The notes: a model not told the origin generated them from the letters alone. Numbered from the stretch's first letter, positions 21,748 through 34,855 are shown. The stretch is DNA of 64,000 nucleotides from Rutidosis leptorrhynchoides (GCF_046630445.1 NC_092335.1:633320001-633384000), one strand, 5' to 3'. Numbers and translations are program-made.

Positions 21748-24700
21748 TTAAGCAGGTGCAGGGGTTGACTCGGCATCTGGGAACAAATGCGGGTACTTCT
21801 GCCTCATCTGATCTTCACGCTCCCAAGTGAACTCGGGATCGCGTCTGGCGTTCCATCTAACTCGGACAATATGAATTCTACTCTGCTTGAGTGTCTTAAC
21901 CTCTCGATCCATAATTTCAACAGGTTCCTTAATAAAATGGAGTTGTTTATCAACATGAAGCTCCTCCAGAGGAATAGTTTCATCGGCCTCGGCCAAACAC
22001 TTCTTCAAATTCGAAACATGAAAAACGTCATGAGCAACACTGAGTTCTTGTGGCAATTTCAAACGATAAGCCACGGGTCCAACTCTCTCTGTGATCTCAA
22101 ACGGTCCAAAAAAACGAGGATTCAACTTTCCCCTTTTACCAAAACGTACCACACCCTTCCAAGGTGATACTTTCAACATAACACGATCACCGACCCGAAA
22201 TTCAATATCGTTCCTTCTCTTATTAGCATAACTCTTTTGCCGACTTCTGGCGGTTCTCAATCTTTCCTTAATCTGTACGATCTTCTCGGTAGTCTCATGA
22301 ATAATTTCTGGACCTGTGAGTTGAGCATCCCCAACCTCATTCTAACAGACAGGAGACCTACACTTCCTACCATACAGCGCTTCAAATGGTGCGGCTTTAA
22401 TACTTGCATGATAACTGTTATTATAAGAAAATTCAGCTAGCGGCAAATATTTATCCCACCCATTACCAAAATCAATAACACACGCTCGTAACATATCTTC
22501 TAGCGTTTGAATGGTCCTTTCACTCTGACCATCCGTCTGAGGATGATAAGCGGTGCTCATATCTAACTTAGTTCCCAAGGCTTCCTGTAAGGATCGCCAA
22601 AACCTCGATATAAATCGACTGTCTCGGTCTGAAATAATAGATACAGGAACACCATGTTTAGAAACAATCTCCTTTAAATACAACCGAGTAAGCTTCTCCA
22701 TCGAATCGGTTTCCTTAATCGGAAAAAAGTGAGCTGACTTAGTGAGTCGATCTACAATCACCCAAATGGTATCATAGCCACCCGCGACTCTCGGTAACTT
22801 AGTAATAAAATCCATAGTAATACCTTCCCACTTCCACTCGGGAATCTCAGGTTGCACCAAAAGTCCAGACGGTTTTTGATGTTCGGCTTTAACCTTAGCA
22901 CAGGTCAAACACTTAGCCACATAAGTAGCCACATCAGCTTTCAAATTAGGCCACCAATATAGCTCCTTAAGATCATGATACATCTTTCCTGAACCAGGAT
23001 GAATAGAGTACCTAGACTTATGAGCCTCATCTAAAACAAGTTGTCGGAGATCACCAAACTTCGGAACCCAAAGACATCCCGCAAAGTATCTAGTACCATC
23101 TGCTCGTACCTCAAACTTCTTAGCCATGCCCCTTACATTCTCATTCACAAAATTCTCCTCCTTCAAGGCTTCTTGTTGTGCCTCAAGAATCTGCCTCGCG
23201 AGGTTTGTTCGAATTGTCATATTCAAGGCTCTAAACCTACGAGGTTCAGCCCTTTCTTTACGACTTAACGCATCAGCCACAACATTGGCCTTACCCGGAT
23301 GATATAAAAGTTCACAATCATAATCATTCAACGTCTCAATCCATCTTCGTTGCCTCATATTCAACTGTTTCTGATCGAGGATGTGTTGAAGACTTTTGTG
23401 ATCGGTCTACACAGTACTCTTGACCCCATAAAGATAGTGTCTCCAAATCTTAAGCGCAAACACAACAGCCCCCAACTCTAAATCATGAGTTGTATAGTTC
23501 TGCTCGTGAATCTTCAACTGTCGTGACGCGTACGCAATAACCTTCTTTCGTTGCATCAAAACACAACCAAAGCCTTGACGCGAAGCATCACAATAAACAA
23601 CAAAGTCATCATTACCCTCAGGTAGTGACAATATCGGAGCGGTAGTCAACTTCTTCTTCAAAATCTGAAAAGCAGTCTCTTGTTCATCCTTCCACTCATA
23701 CTTTTTCCCCTTGTGCGTTAAAGCAGTCAGAGGTTTCGCTATACGAGAGAAATCTTGAATGAACCTCCTATAGTAACCTGCCAACCCTAGAAACTGACGA
23801 ATTTGAGTAGGAGTTTTCGGAATTTCCCACTTTTCAATCGCCTCAATCTTAGCAGGATCAACTTGTATTCCCTGTTTACTAACAATATGTCCAAGGAATT
23901 GAACTTCTCTTAACCAGAAAGCACACTTAGAGAACTTAGCGTACAATTCTTCTTTTCTCAACAGATCAAGCACTAACTTCAAATGTTCTTCATGCTCTTC
24001 ATCATTCTTAGAATAAATAAGGACATCGTCGATGAAAACAATAACGAACTTGTCCAGATAGGGTCTACACACACGGTTCATGAGGTCCATGAACACAACA
24101 AGTGCATTTGTCAATCCGAACGGCATAACAAGGAATTCAAAGTGACCGTAACGGGTGCGAAAAGCAGTTTTCGAAACATCAGATTCTATAACACGCAACT
24201 GATGATAGCCGGAACGAAGATCGATTTTAGAATAAACAGATGAACCCTGAAGCTGATCGAACAGATCATCAATTCTCGGAAGAGGGTAATGGTTTTTAAC
24301 AGTAAGCTTGTTCAATTCACGATAATCAATACATAAATGAAAAGAACCATCTTTCTTCTTAACAAACAGAACAGGAGCTCCCCAAGGGGACGAGCTAGGA
24401 CGAATAAAACCCTTGTCTAACAACTCACGGAGTTGACTCGACAATTCTTGAAGTTCGGAAGGCGCAAGACGGTAAGGAGCACGTGCTACAGGAGCAGCAC
24501 CGGGAACAAGATCAATTTGAAATTCTACCGCGCGTTGCGGCGGAAGGCCAAGTAAATCCTCGGGAAATACCTCGGGAAAATCTCTAACAATATGAACATC
24601 ACCAACGCTCTTCTCTTCTCTACCAGAATCAACAACATGGGTTAGAATAGCATGACAGCCTTTGCGAAGATGTTTATGAACTTTCAAACAGCTAATAAGG

Positions 24701-26232
24701 TTTAACTGTCTGGATTTCTTATCTCCAAAAACCATCAGCGGCTCTCCAACCACATTAGTAATACGAATAGCTTTATCATAACACACAATCTCAGCACGAT
24801 TCGTAGACAACCAATCCATACCAATAACAATGTCAAAACTACCTAGGTCAATCGGTATCAAATCTACCTCAAAATCTCTACCAGCCAAATTAATGTTACA
24901 TTTACGATGCACAGTCTTAGCAGTAAGCACTTTACCATTAGCTATCTCAACAATATAAGTATTGTCTAAATGAGTTAACGGTGTTTTGATTTTTGGACTT
25001 AATTTACTCGACACAAAACTCAAATCAGCCCCAGAATCAAATAGTACATAAACTGACAAATTATTGACCGAGAACGTACCTGTAACAAGTTTAGGATCTT
25101 CCTCAGCATCCCTGGCGTTAATGTTGAACGCTCTTCCACGTGCATTCTCAGTAGTCTTCTTGTTAGGGCAGGCATCACGGAAATGCCCTGGCTTACCGCA
25201 TTCATAACAAACTCTTTGATTTCCACCATTCTTCGGCTTCCCATTACCATTACCATTCCCACCATTGTTACCAGCATTGTTATTACCACCTGCAGCAGGA
25301 GTAGCAGCACCCGGCAAAAGCACTGTACAATCTTTAGCAATGTGTCCCTGCTTGGAACACCTCTTACAAGTAACCGTACAATAACCCTCATGAGCCTTAT
25401 AACAACGAGGACAAACACGCTGATTACGGTTATTAGCACCAGAAGTATCCTGTTTCTTCTGCTGACCTTGGTTCTGATTGCGGTTGTTATCCCACTTTCT
25501 TTTCCCATTATCAGCCTTTTTAACAACTTCTTCACTGGCCTCGGTCACAGCAGTCTTACTTCTCCTCAAAACCTTATCATTAAGTTTATGGGCCATAGAC
25601 ATAGCAGCCTCAATAGTCTGGGGTTCACTAGACACAACCCCATGCTCAATTTTCTCAGACAACCCATCAATATAAGCTTTAATCTTGCGGTCCTCATCCG
25701 CGTAAGCATTAGGACATAACAAAGTCAACTCAAAGAACCTCTGCTCATACGCATCTAATTCGGTGCCCTTCATTTTCAAGTTCTTAAGCTCAGCCTCTAA
25801 TTTCTTAAGCTCACCCCGGGGACGATAACGGGTGATCAGTCTTTCCTTGAAATTATTCCAGGTCAAACCATAGGCCACATCATTACCCAAACTACTAACC
25901 AAGTTGTTCCACCACGTCAATGCACTGTCTTTAAGAGTGCAGCTAGCAAAACTAACCTTGTCCTCCTCTCGGACTCGGCTAACCCTGAAAATAGACTCAA
26001 TCTTCTTGAACCAACGAGTAAGTCCAATGGGTCCCTCAGTACCACTAAATTCTTGTGGACGACTTGCCATGAACGTTTTGTGGGAGCATCCCACCTGATT
26101 GTTGTTGTTCGCATTAGCATTAACATTAGCATTTGCTGCCATAGCAGCAGCTATCCCTTCGGAGATAAGACGTTGCATACGAGCTTCGTTGGACTCGCGG
26201 GGAGGCATGATCTTCAAAACAGAATAACACAA
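21748..26232 (-). mobile_element. Element C gag-pol coding region
   Basis: The region reads from gag (capsid signature [20 protein letters not shown] near 26030) through two zinc knuckles (about 25400-25170) and protease ([10 protein letters not shown] near 25030) to reverse transcriptase ([11 protein letters not shown] near 24030). It continues with RNase H ([10 protein letters not shown] near 23590), integrase with HHCC finger and DDE core (about 23060-22380), and an end with [18 protein letters not shown] (about 21830-21775). That last motif is the short chromodomain form known from Del/Tekay chromoviruses. The coding region is interrupted about two times. It is a fossil but recent, and most domains are still readable. 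Confidence 0.9.
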
Positions 26233-26653
26233 CCGTTAGTACTAAGAATAATACCAGTGTTATAAAGGAATAGATCGAACACGAAAAGATTAACCATTAA
26301 AATAATAGTCAACGAACACTATGAGTAATAACATGACAGTTATGGTTGTTATAGAAATAACCATCACATGCATACATACTTTATAATAAAATCATACAAC
26401 ATACATAGCACCTAACATACATGAACTTATATTACGCATAATATAACATGCAAAGAGTCACAACATCAGAAATAAAATATGATAATGATAATAGATGTCA
26501 TAAAGAAATAACCATCCATACATAAATGAAAAAAATATCCCATAACAAAAACCTTAATAAAATCCTCGGCAAAACGCCGTACATAACCCAAAAATGTAAG
26601 TATAAAAGGACATTAAGTCTTATGAAATAAGTAATCAATCATGAATCATCATA

Positions 26654-27103
26654 TCACATCTGCTTAGAGCGGGTGTGATAAGCTGGGCCGACATGAGTCT
26701 CGGCAGGAGTCTCATACTTCCGCAACTTTCCTTTCACTACCTCCAACTCTGCCTTCAAACCACGAACTGTGCTCTCGAGAGCCTCGAACTTAGCGTCCAC
26801 CTCACGGTTACGCTTACGATTCTCGAACCCAACATTATGCTTGAAACTGACGAACGAATCCATACTAGCTCGAATCTCGTCCATCACCTCGTTATGCAGC
26901 AAGGTACGCATACAATCACTAAGAGCATTAATACGCGTCCTGTCGTTGTAAGCTCTGTTCATGTGTGTGATGGTAGCAAAGTAGTAGTTAACAGGATCAT
27001 CGATCAAAGGTTGATCATCACAGCGTCTGGCAGCAGACGAAGGAGCAGGAGCAGGAACGGAGTTGTTGCTCGAAGTCGACATCTGCAAATAGTAAAACCA
27101 CAA
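26654..27103 (-). other. Pre-gag ORF of element C
   Basis: An open frame of 149 codons lies between the primer-binding site (27261-27272) and gag, in sense orientation. After a low-complexity start (MSTSSNNSVPAPAPSSAARR), the middle and end are charged and heptad-like (VDAKFEALESTVRGLKAELE), which suggests a coiled coil. The tail ends HTRSKQM. I recognise no domain. It differs in sequence from the ORFs at the same place in B and E. Its role is unknown. Confidence 0.6.
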
Positions 27104-27260
27104 ACCACATACAACATAGAAATAAATGCTTATGATATAACTCGTACGAAATGAAATGCATAATAATGCTATAGCAAAAGGGTCGGGTTGTAGACTAGAC
27201 TCTAAACCCTAAGAACCACGGGTTGACCACATTAAGACCGCCTAGTTCCCTACAACCAGA

Positions 27261-27272
27261 GCTCTGATACCA
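27261..27272 (-). other. Primer-binding site of element C
   Basis: On the minus strand TGGTATCAGAGC lies two bases inside the 5' LTR and is complementary to the 3' end of initiator tRNA-Met. Confidence 0.9.
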
Positions 27273-27274
27273 AC

Positions 27275-30200
27275 TGTGATGACCCCGTCAAAACACTTAA
27301 CGGCTCCGTCACTTGGTCCCACAGCTTGATCGAACTTAAATGAATTAAATAAACAACATTGCATTCTTTTATTTCAAAAGTTTCCCAAAAAGGAAACATA
27401 CTAAAATATGTAGATTAAATAACCCAACATATCAATAACCAAAGTTGACATAAAACATTGTCAACAAAACCCATAAGTTTAAATTATCCAAAAATAGAAT
27501 GCAAGTTCAAAGTTTCATAAATGTTTCATAAAATCTGCCCAAATGCATGCAGACTCTTCTAACACAGCGGAAGCATCAAATAAACTCAAGTACCTGTGAA
27601 AACATGCGAGTAAACTGTCAACAAAAATGTTGAGTGAATTATAGGTTTAAATAATTGAATAAACTTTAGACCACAAGATTTAAAATGTTAGAAAACATTA
27701 AACATTATTCCATTATCAATGAGCCACCCAGTAACCACTTAACCCTTTATTTACCCTTGCCAAACACAATAAATAATATACACCGAACAGTGTATCTACA
27801 ACAAAATACGAAGTACTAAACATTCCGATTATAAATTGCTAGCGCGACTAGCTCGAAATAGGGTTGTCAAACCCGATAGATCTATCCGTAGGATTCGCGT
27901 TCACCCGTAGAAACCAGTGATTACAGTTACCAGACTAGGGAATATTTTTGTTCAACTCATAACGAATAATTTAAATTTAATTGTCACTTGTGTCTAAACG
28001 TAAAATAAATTGCATGTAATCACATCCCAAAAATATACTTTGAAAAGTATGTAAAAACGGGACTATAACTCACCTTAATAGCAAATGAAGAAACCACACA
28101 AATAAGCGAACAGCAAACGAAGTAAAGTGATCAGGAATGATCACAACGCCGACCTATAAATAAAGCAGGTCGATATAAATAACTAACTTAGGTCAAGTCT
28201 TAGTATGATAGCTATTGTACATGTTGCAAGTAGACATAGAACAATACTCAACATGCATCGGTTTGATCGAAACAGCGTACAGACACACACTTTCAATTTT
28301 TAAAAAGTTTCTATTTTTAGCAGGTTTCCATTTTTGGAAAGTTTCTATTTTAGGAAAGTTTCTATTTTAGGAAAGTTTATATTTTAGGAAAGTTTATATT
28401 TTAGGAAAGTTTCTAAATTTAGAAAGTTTCCATATTTAGAAAGTTTCTATTTTTAGAAAGTTTTTAAGTTAGGAAAGTTTCCTTAATTAGAAAGTCAACA
28501 ACAGTCAACTGAAAGTCAAAGTCAACCTAAAATCAACTCAAAAGTCAACCTTGGTCAAACATAGTCAACATTAATTTTAAAAGTATAAGTTATAGTAATA
28601 ATATAAGTTATAATGTTATTTAAAGTTATATATGTATAATTATGTCATAACATAAGTTTAATTAAATTAAAATGAATTATTAAAGTTAAACTAAATTTAA
28701 ATGATATAATTAATAATACATAAGTATTTAATTAATTAATTAAATATTAGTCATAATATAAGTATTATTAATTAATAATAAATTTTAATCATATCATAAG
28801 TATTATTAATTAATAATGAATTATTAATCATATCATAAGTTTCTAATTATAATTATTAAATCTTAAGTATTTAATAATTAATTTATAATTAAATAATAAC
28901 TAAGTCTTATAATAATTAAATAATTATTTAATCCTTATTATAAGTCTTATTATAATAATCTCATAATATAAGTTTAATACTTATCATAAGTATTTTCCAT
29001 TAATAATAAAAGTATTGTTAATCATAAGTTTAATTAAAATGTTAATTAAATCATAAGTAATTAAATAATGATATAATAAATATATATCATAAGTCTTAAA
29101 TTATAATAATTACTTTTTATATCATAAGTAATTTAATAATAATGAAATTCATTATTTATATCATAAGTTTTACTAATTAACCATAAGTTTTAAATCAAAA
29201 GTTCATCGGGTCATATCTTGAGCCCCGGGTGTCGGTTTTCGGCGAGCCTTATATATATCTCCGCCTAATCAAACCACCCGACACATTGGTGCACTCAAGA
29301 ACACTCCAAGAACAGTAACCAAGTCGTGATGATCAGCCATTACACTACTTGGAACTTTAATCCGTTCAAAAACGTGTTTTAGTCATAACGGGTGATCTGT
29401 GGCTCGGATTTAGATGACCCGAACATGAAAGTTCATCCCATCATCAATCCTAACACACTAGTACACCCTAAAGACACCAAAAGTGGCCACAAAGTCGGAC
29501 CAAACCTGGTTCATTTCGTTTTCATATTTCAATCTTAACAAAATGCCATTTTAATCATATCTAGAGTTCCGAGAATCGAAATGACATGAATCCGGAGTCT
29601 AAAATTAATGTATTGATGAGATGAACTCATCTAAACACTTCAATTTCACTTTTATATCAGTTACAATATCAGAAATGAACGAAAAGGCTGCTGTCCCAAT
29701 TCAATCAAACCGAAAACATATATATTTGAGCAATTCTATGCATACAATCATCAATACAATAACATGTAACTATCATACTATCAATATAACATCAAAATAC
29801 AGAAAAGTAAAGAAAAATTAAAAATCTAGGGTTAGGGTTTATACCCTAATCAAGAATTGAAAGATGTAATCGTGTAGAGGAGATCGCGTAGAATCCGATT
29901 ATGCTAATGAATTGATGATCCAAGCTTGATTTTAATTGATGATGATGATGTTGGTGTTGGGTTTGGCGACGGCAAGAGAGGGAGCAAGAGGGAGAAGAGA
30001 GCAAAAATAAGTTTTAGGTTTATGATGAAATGAGAAATGAATTGCAAGAAGGAAAAAAAATCAAGGGAGTACTCCCTCCCCCCATGAGGCTTCGGCCGAA
30101 AATATTAGTGGGGTGGGCCCCACTTAGCCCAAATCACTTAAATGTAAATTTCTTATGGCCCGAACGCTCGAACGAAACCCGAAACGCGAAAACACGACTA

Positions 30201-30551
30201 CGCGATTGAAAATTCGGAGAGATAACAAATACGCGACGAAAAATATATATAAATACCATATATAATCATATGACATAAAAATATCATAATTAAAATATTT
30301 AGGACTTAAAAATCCCAAAAGCTCAACCGTTGGTTTGAAAACCGAAAAGATTCGCCGGATAGAAATCCGCGACACGTAGAAACGTATAACTTAAAATATG
30401 AATACAAATATTCACATAACACATAATAATTAATATATATATTATTACAAAAATAATAATATAGGTCATAGAAATGACGTGGCACGAATAACAGTTAACG
30501 ATCGTTAAATAATTAACGGTAAAAGATAACGGAAAAAGTAGGGTCGTGACA
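27275..30551 (-). repeat. 5' LTR of element C
   Basis: This LTR of 3277 bases starts TGTCACGACCC at 30551 and ends GGTCATCACA at 27275. The shared module is at 27875-27886 (GATAGATCTATC), 27778-27795 (ATACAC/GTGTAT hairpin) and 27619-27632 (CAACAAAAATGTTG). It is followed on the right by GAGGG, which has no partner at the left end of the element. Confidence 0.9.
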
Positions 30552-30836
30552 GAGGGTATGGGAGACGACTGAGAAGGTGTGGAGTGTGGAGATATCGTGT
30601 TTTTTTTTTTTTTACTTAAAAACCGAAAGTGTGTGAAAATAGTGTGTGTAAAATGTGTGCAAATCGTGAATAGTTATAATATGCCTAAGTGGACCAATGG
30701 GAGTGTAAGAAATAGAAATTTGGCTGCTATTAGTATGTGTATAATATAATATTGGGGATATTTTTTTTTAAAGTTTATTATTTTAGTTTTGAAAAAGTAA
30801 AAGAAAAATAAAAAGGATGTCGGTTAAATAAAAGGG

Positions 30837-30875
<39 letters not shown>

Positions 30876-31002
30876 GTTTCCCCTAATTTAAAAAACACAG
30901 AGTCGTTAACCTAAGGCGACGCACACATATTACACAAAAAATCAGGTATTCCAACAAAAAAAAATCAGCTTCTTTTCTCTTCCTAATCAAATAAAATCAA
31001 AC
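30552..31002. promoter_or_regulatory. Upstream region of the gene at 31003
   Basis: AT-rich sequence with a T-run near 30600, an AAT repeat (30837-30873) and a TC-rich stretch (30970-30985) just before the proposed start codon. The TC-rich stretch would fit a 5' leader. No TATA box is clear enough to mark. Confidence 0.3.
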
Positions 31003-32334
31003 ATGATGAATAAGATTCAAAAGGTACAAAATTATCAGATACATGATTTTTTATTTTGTGATTTTCCATGAACCCGATTATTATATTATATTATATGTGC
31101 TTGATGCTTGATAATTGGTATTCGTCCTGTTTATTCTATAATTTCCATGTTTAACCGATTATATGCTGAATAATTGGACTACATCATGTTATTCTCATAC
31201 TTTCCATCTTGCGAATTATTTCATGATTTTGGGAATTAGGGTTTAGGCGTTTTGGGTTAAATTGTTGTTAGGGACGAAATTGAAGATAGGCTTTCTAATT
31301 GATGTATGTTTGGTAGACATTGAGTTTGAAGTATAGATAGATATAGTAAGTAAATTGTTGAAAAAATTGGGTTATCTAACCCAATAATGTTGATTTTAGG
31401 TTAGATGTGTTATATTGCTCATCTGTTGGGTGTGGGGTGTGGGTGGGTGGCTATTATGTGTAGTATACCATTATCATCATTGTTAATGTTAATAATCTGT
31501 GGTGAATAAAAAACAACACAAGTTGTTAGATAGCCCTTTGATTCCAACACTAATTACCTTATACATACATATACATACATAGAAATGGGAAGGCATTTGG
31601 GAGTGAGTGAGTGATTACATGATGATTCGATATTTCATTTCAATTTCAATCTGGTTAAATAATACTGTATTATTTTTTGGGGGTTATTGCAGTGACTGAC
31701 TCACATATTGGTTTTTGTAGATGTGGGTGATGCAAGCCCCTCCTCCTCCTCCTCCTCCTCCTCCTCATCCTGAGGTTGAAAATCCGGAAGGCATGATACT
31801 TGAATTGGGTGGCAGACCCCACCATGTGTCTTTTTTGAAGGATTTTACGAGTTGCTTAAAAATCTATTGTGAAGAAGAATTAGAACTGAGGGGTGATAAT
31901 TCTGCTGATGATGCGTTGAAGAGGAAGAGGACTAACGCAAATATTGCTTGGAAAAACTTTAGCTCCTGGAAATCGTGGTCCGACCCCACCCTTGATGATG
32001 GTGGTGATGCTACTAATAATGCTGCTGCTTCATCTCTGATTTTTCGTGCTCGACCACCACAAACTCGGATTGTTCCGATTGTTGACCATCGCGGACGGCT
32101 ACATGCTTCTTCATCTCCATCTCCGATGGATATAGTAAGTAAATTCTATGTTATATGTTACAGTATGATGATTTAGTTAGTTAAAATATGGAGTAAATAA
32201 TAGTGTTAGTTGAAATGAAAAAATTGGGTTATCTATGTTGATGTTAATTTTTATATTGCTCATTTGTTGGTGTTGGTGTTGGGGTGGGTTGTGGCTGTGG
32301 CTGTGGCTGTGGCTGGGTGGGTGTTATGTAGTAT

Positions 32335-32390
<56 letters not shown>

Positions 32391-33830
32391 TGTTAATGAT
32401 AATGTTAATAAAACAACACAAGTTGGTCTTTTTTTTTTTTTTTTGGTTCCTAATTTCTTCATTTTATATACTCTGTATTAAAACTAAACTAAACTGAAGT
32501 ATTTATTTTATTTATTTATTATTATTTTTTATTTTCACATTCTTTGGTGTAAGTTAGTTGATTCATGAGTTGTTAGAGCCTTTTGATTCCAACACTAATT
32601 ACCTCATACATACATACATTATTATTATTATTATTATTATTATTGCCAACACTGACTAACATATATTGGTTTTTGTTCAAATGTGTTTTGCATAAGATAT
32701 CCGAGAAGACCGAGGCATCATCATCGACAGCAGCAAAAAGCAACAACAGTAACCCTCATCTTGAGTTTGAACTTCGCAAACACTGGCGTGTGGACTGGGA
32801 GCCGTTGGATTTTGTTGGGTTATACGAGTCTGTAGAGGGCTTGTTGAGACAAAAATACGCACACGGAAGCAACAACGAGTTTTCTTATTATGATGATTGG
32901 TTAGAATTGATTCATTGTACGGATGAGTATAATGTTTCTAAGGAACTTTGCGTGGAGTTTTATTCGAGTTATAAATTTAAAGAAAATGTGGAAGGCATGA
33001 ACGATGAGGAGTTCATGAGATTTGAATTGGGTGGCAGACCCCACCAGATGTCTTTGAAGGATTTTACGAGTTGCTTAGAAATCTACTCTAAAGAACGCTT
33101 AAGTGATGATTACATATGGTCGGGTGTTAAGATTTCTACTCATGCGTTGAAGAGGTTTGACCCAAATACTGTTTGGAAAAACTTTAGCTCCTCCAACTCT
33201 TGGTCCGACCCCGCCCTTGATAATGGTTGCGATTTTACTAACAATAGTGTGTTGTCTATAGACAAAGTTGAGTTCCGTTTGATCCACATGTTTTTGACAC
33301 ACACTATTTTCTATCGGACACAGGACAGGGACAAGGTTTACTTGTCTGACCTGTGGTACCTGGAACAAATACGGTCCAAAACTACTCATGTCAACATTCC
33401 TTATTGTGTGGCCTACTATTTGTACCATTTTGCCACCGCCGATAAAAAAACAATGTGTGGGGGGCATTTTGTGACCTTAATAGCCCGTCACTTAGGGGTG
33501 GACATCCCCCTCAAACGTTATTATAATGCAAATGGGGGGATCAGCGATATGCCAATCCATTGGAGGGATTATCCCATCTTTCTTTATCCTGATTATGTTA
33601 AATCAAATATTATACATTTTAGGGGTACCCAGTTGCAAATTTATAAAACAAAAGAAGAAATACGTGATTGTGCTTATAAAGGAACAGATGATTGTGCTTA
33701 TGAAGAAACAGCGGAAAAAGAAAAAGAAGAAATACTCCGCCAGCACTCCTACCTCCGCAAGGGGTCGCAGCAGATGAGCCTGATGACGGCTGATGATTAT
33801 GCCATCTATCTACCCACCTCCTCCTACTGA
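31003..33830 (+). CDS. Three-exon gene of unknown function, resembling transposon-linked ORFs of plants
   Basis: Proposed exons are 31003-31023 (MMNKIQK, donor AAG|GTACAA), 31721-32134 (acceptor TTTTTGTAG, donor ATA|GTAAGT) and 32697-33830 (acceptor GCATAAG). All join in phase 0 to give about 522 residues. After a nine-proline run, exon 2 carries ELGGRPHHVSFLKDF. Exon 3 carries a longer, better version (ELGGRPHQMSLKDFTSCLEI), then KNFSSSNSWSDP, a VEFRLIHMFLTHTIF block and MCGGHFVTLIARHLGV. This order (LGG...S.xxF, a central H-x-F-L block, then GG-F-LA-H-G) resembles the hypothetical proteins called plant transposon protein or ATHILA ORF1-like. It may be a gene derived from such an ORF. No membrane segment or catalytic motif is evident. 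Exon 2 and its introns are a partial local duplicate of the exon 3 region. Exon 1 is the least certain part. Confidence 0.5.
31330..32134 (+). repeat. Local tandem duplication inside the 31003 gene, copy 1
   Basis: Copy 1 runs from ATATAGTAAGTAAATTGTTG (about 31340) through a GTTGATTTTAGG and TTGATTCCAACACTAATTAC intron into exon 2. The same order of words, with expansions, recurs from about 32128 to 33240 and includes the LGGRPH coding block. The unit is about 0.8 kb at its start and about 1.05 kb at its end because of repeat growth in copy 2. Confidence 0.7.
32128..33240 (+). repeat. Local tandem duplication inside the 31003 gene, copy 2
   Basis: This is the partner of 31330-32134. The added length comes from an ATC microsatellite (32336-32390), an ATT run (32617-32643) and extra coding sequence at the start of exon 3. 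Confidence 0.65.
32336..32390. repeat. ATC microsatellite (about 18 units)
   Basis: A perfect ATC run in the intron between exons 2 and 3. It is expanded relative to the short ATCATCAT at the matching place in copy 1 (near 31475). The methionine or serine runs read across it are artefacts. Confidence 0.9.
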
Positions 33831-34221
33831 TGATAATATATGATATTTATTTCAGACTTGCATCAATTATCAATTATTATTATTATGTATGGATCTTCTT
33901 TTATTTTATTTTTTTGCTTTTTCTTCCAGTACTTTGACATTTGACTCTTGGGTGTGGTGTGGTGTCACTGTCTTTTTCTTTTTTATTTATATCGTGTTTA
34001 TCATGTTTGTTGTATTTTTTTTTTTTACATCTTCATGACTGTTTTTAACTTTTTGATCTTCATGGTCACTTCTGTGTTATCTGTTAATTAATTACACAAT
34101 CTGGTAATTTGGTGACTTCAAAACATAATACTACATTTTTTTTTGAAATTAAAAGACTTGTACCATAACCAAATTAAAATTCTACCAAAAAAATAAATAC
34201 AACTTATTATATACTAAAAGA
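33831..34221. other. Downstream region of the 31003 gene
   Basis: AT-rich sequence with T-runs, consistent with a 3' untranslated region and spacer. No gene seen. Confidence 0.4.
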
Positions 34222-34855
34222 ATCCGACCAAAATGAAGATCTTGATTTCTCGGTTAATATCTTAGTCATTGGTAAATGTGGGGCCGGGAAAAGTTCCACC
34301 ATTAATTCAATTTTTGGTGAAGATAAGACTGTAATCAGTGCGTTTCAACCCGCAACTGATTCAGTTAATGGTGTGGTTAATGGTGTTAATCTTCGGGTTT
34401 TTGATACACCCGGCCTTCGTTCATCTGTAATGGAACAAAGTTTTAACATGAGTGTTTTATCATCAGCAAAGAAGTTTACTAAAAAAACCCGCCTGATATT
34501 GTTCTTTATGTTGATCGTTTAGATTCACAGACTCGGGATCATAATGATATTCCATTGTTGAAGACGATTACTGCTTCACTTGGTTCGATCTGCAGCTCAA
34601 ATGGTCCCTTATGAAGTCTCTATTGGTCTTATTCTTATTGTGCGCCTTGTGAGCGCGTTTGCATCAATTTGGCCAAGTGCAATTGTTACTTTGACCCACG
34701 GGTCGTCTGACCCACCCGCAAGTTAAAACGGGACGGGTTCCAGTTGAGTTATGAAACGTTTGTGACTCAACGGTCACATTTGGTTCAACAAGCAATTGTT
34801 CAAGCGAACTGTGATTTAAGAATGATGAGTCCAAGTTTAATGAACCAGTAGTAGG
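34222..34855 (+). pseudogene. TOC159/TOC132-like chloroplast import GTPase pseudogene
   Basis: The frame ESDQNEDLDFSVNILVIG leads into the P-loop GKCGAGKSSTINSIFGEDK, then SAFQPATDSVNGVV, the G3 motif DTPGLRSS, and AKKFTKK. A frameshift near 34490 follows, and the reading continues in another frame as PPDIVLYVDRLDSQTRDHND and IPLLKTITASLG. About 70 foreign or duplicated bases follow (about 34597-34665), then SIWPSAIVTLTHGSSDPPAS with the G4-like TLTH. Further frame changes precede words of the QRSHLVQQAI and DLRMMSPSLMNP type. These are the GTPase-domain motifs of plant Toc159-family preprotein receptors of the outer chloroplast envelope. The acidic and membrane domains are missing. At least two frameshifts make it a pseudogene. 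No intron is seen, so it could be a processed copy or an exon fragment. Confidence 0.8.

Larger units (their letters stand above)
18550..30551 (-). mobile_element. Element C: Tekay/Del-type Ty3-gypsy retrotransposon, about two or three breaks
   Basis: On the minus strand the order is 5' LTR (30551-27275), primer-binding site, pre-gag ORF (27103-26654), gag-pol (26232-21748), polypurine tract and 3' LTR (21713 to about 18550). The polyprotein order is gag with zinc knuckles, protease, reverse transcriptase, RNase H, integrase and a chromodomain-like end, which places it among chromoviruses. The LTRs begin TGTCACGACCC and differ at roughly 40 of about 3170 compared bases (1.3 percent, around 0.5 million years) plus some length changes. 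No target duplication was found, and the outer end of the 3' LTR does not match its partner, so the left junction was rearranged. It splits the ground between the XRN remnant and the gene at 31003. Confidence 0.9.

Noticed and set aside
23983-24243. Frames opposite the element C polyprotein (also 25183-25719, 26675-27154)
   Set aside because: Antisense shadows of gag-pol and the pre-gag ORF without their own signatures.
32244-32462. Frame with a methionine run
   Set aside because: Read across the ATC microsatellite in an intron.
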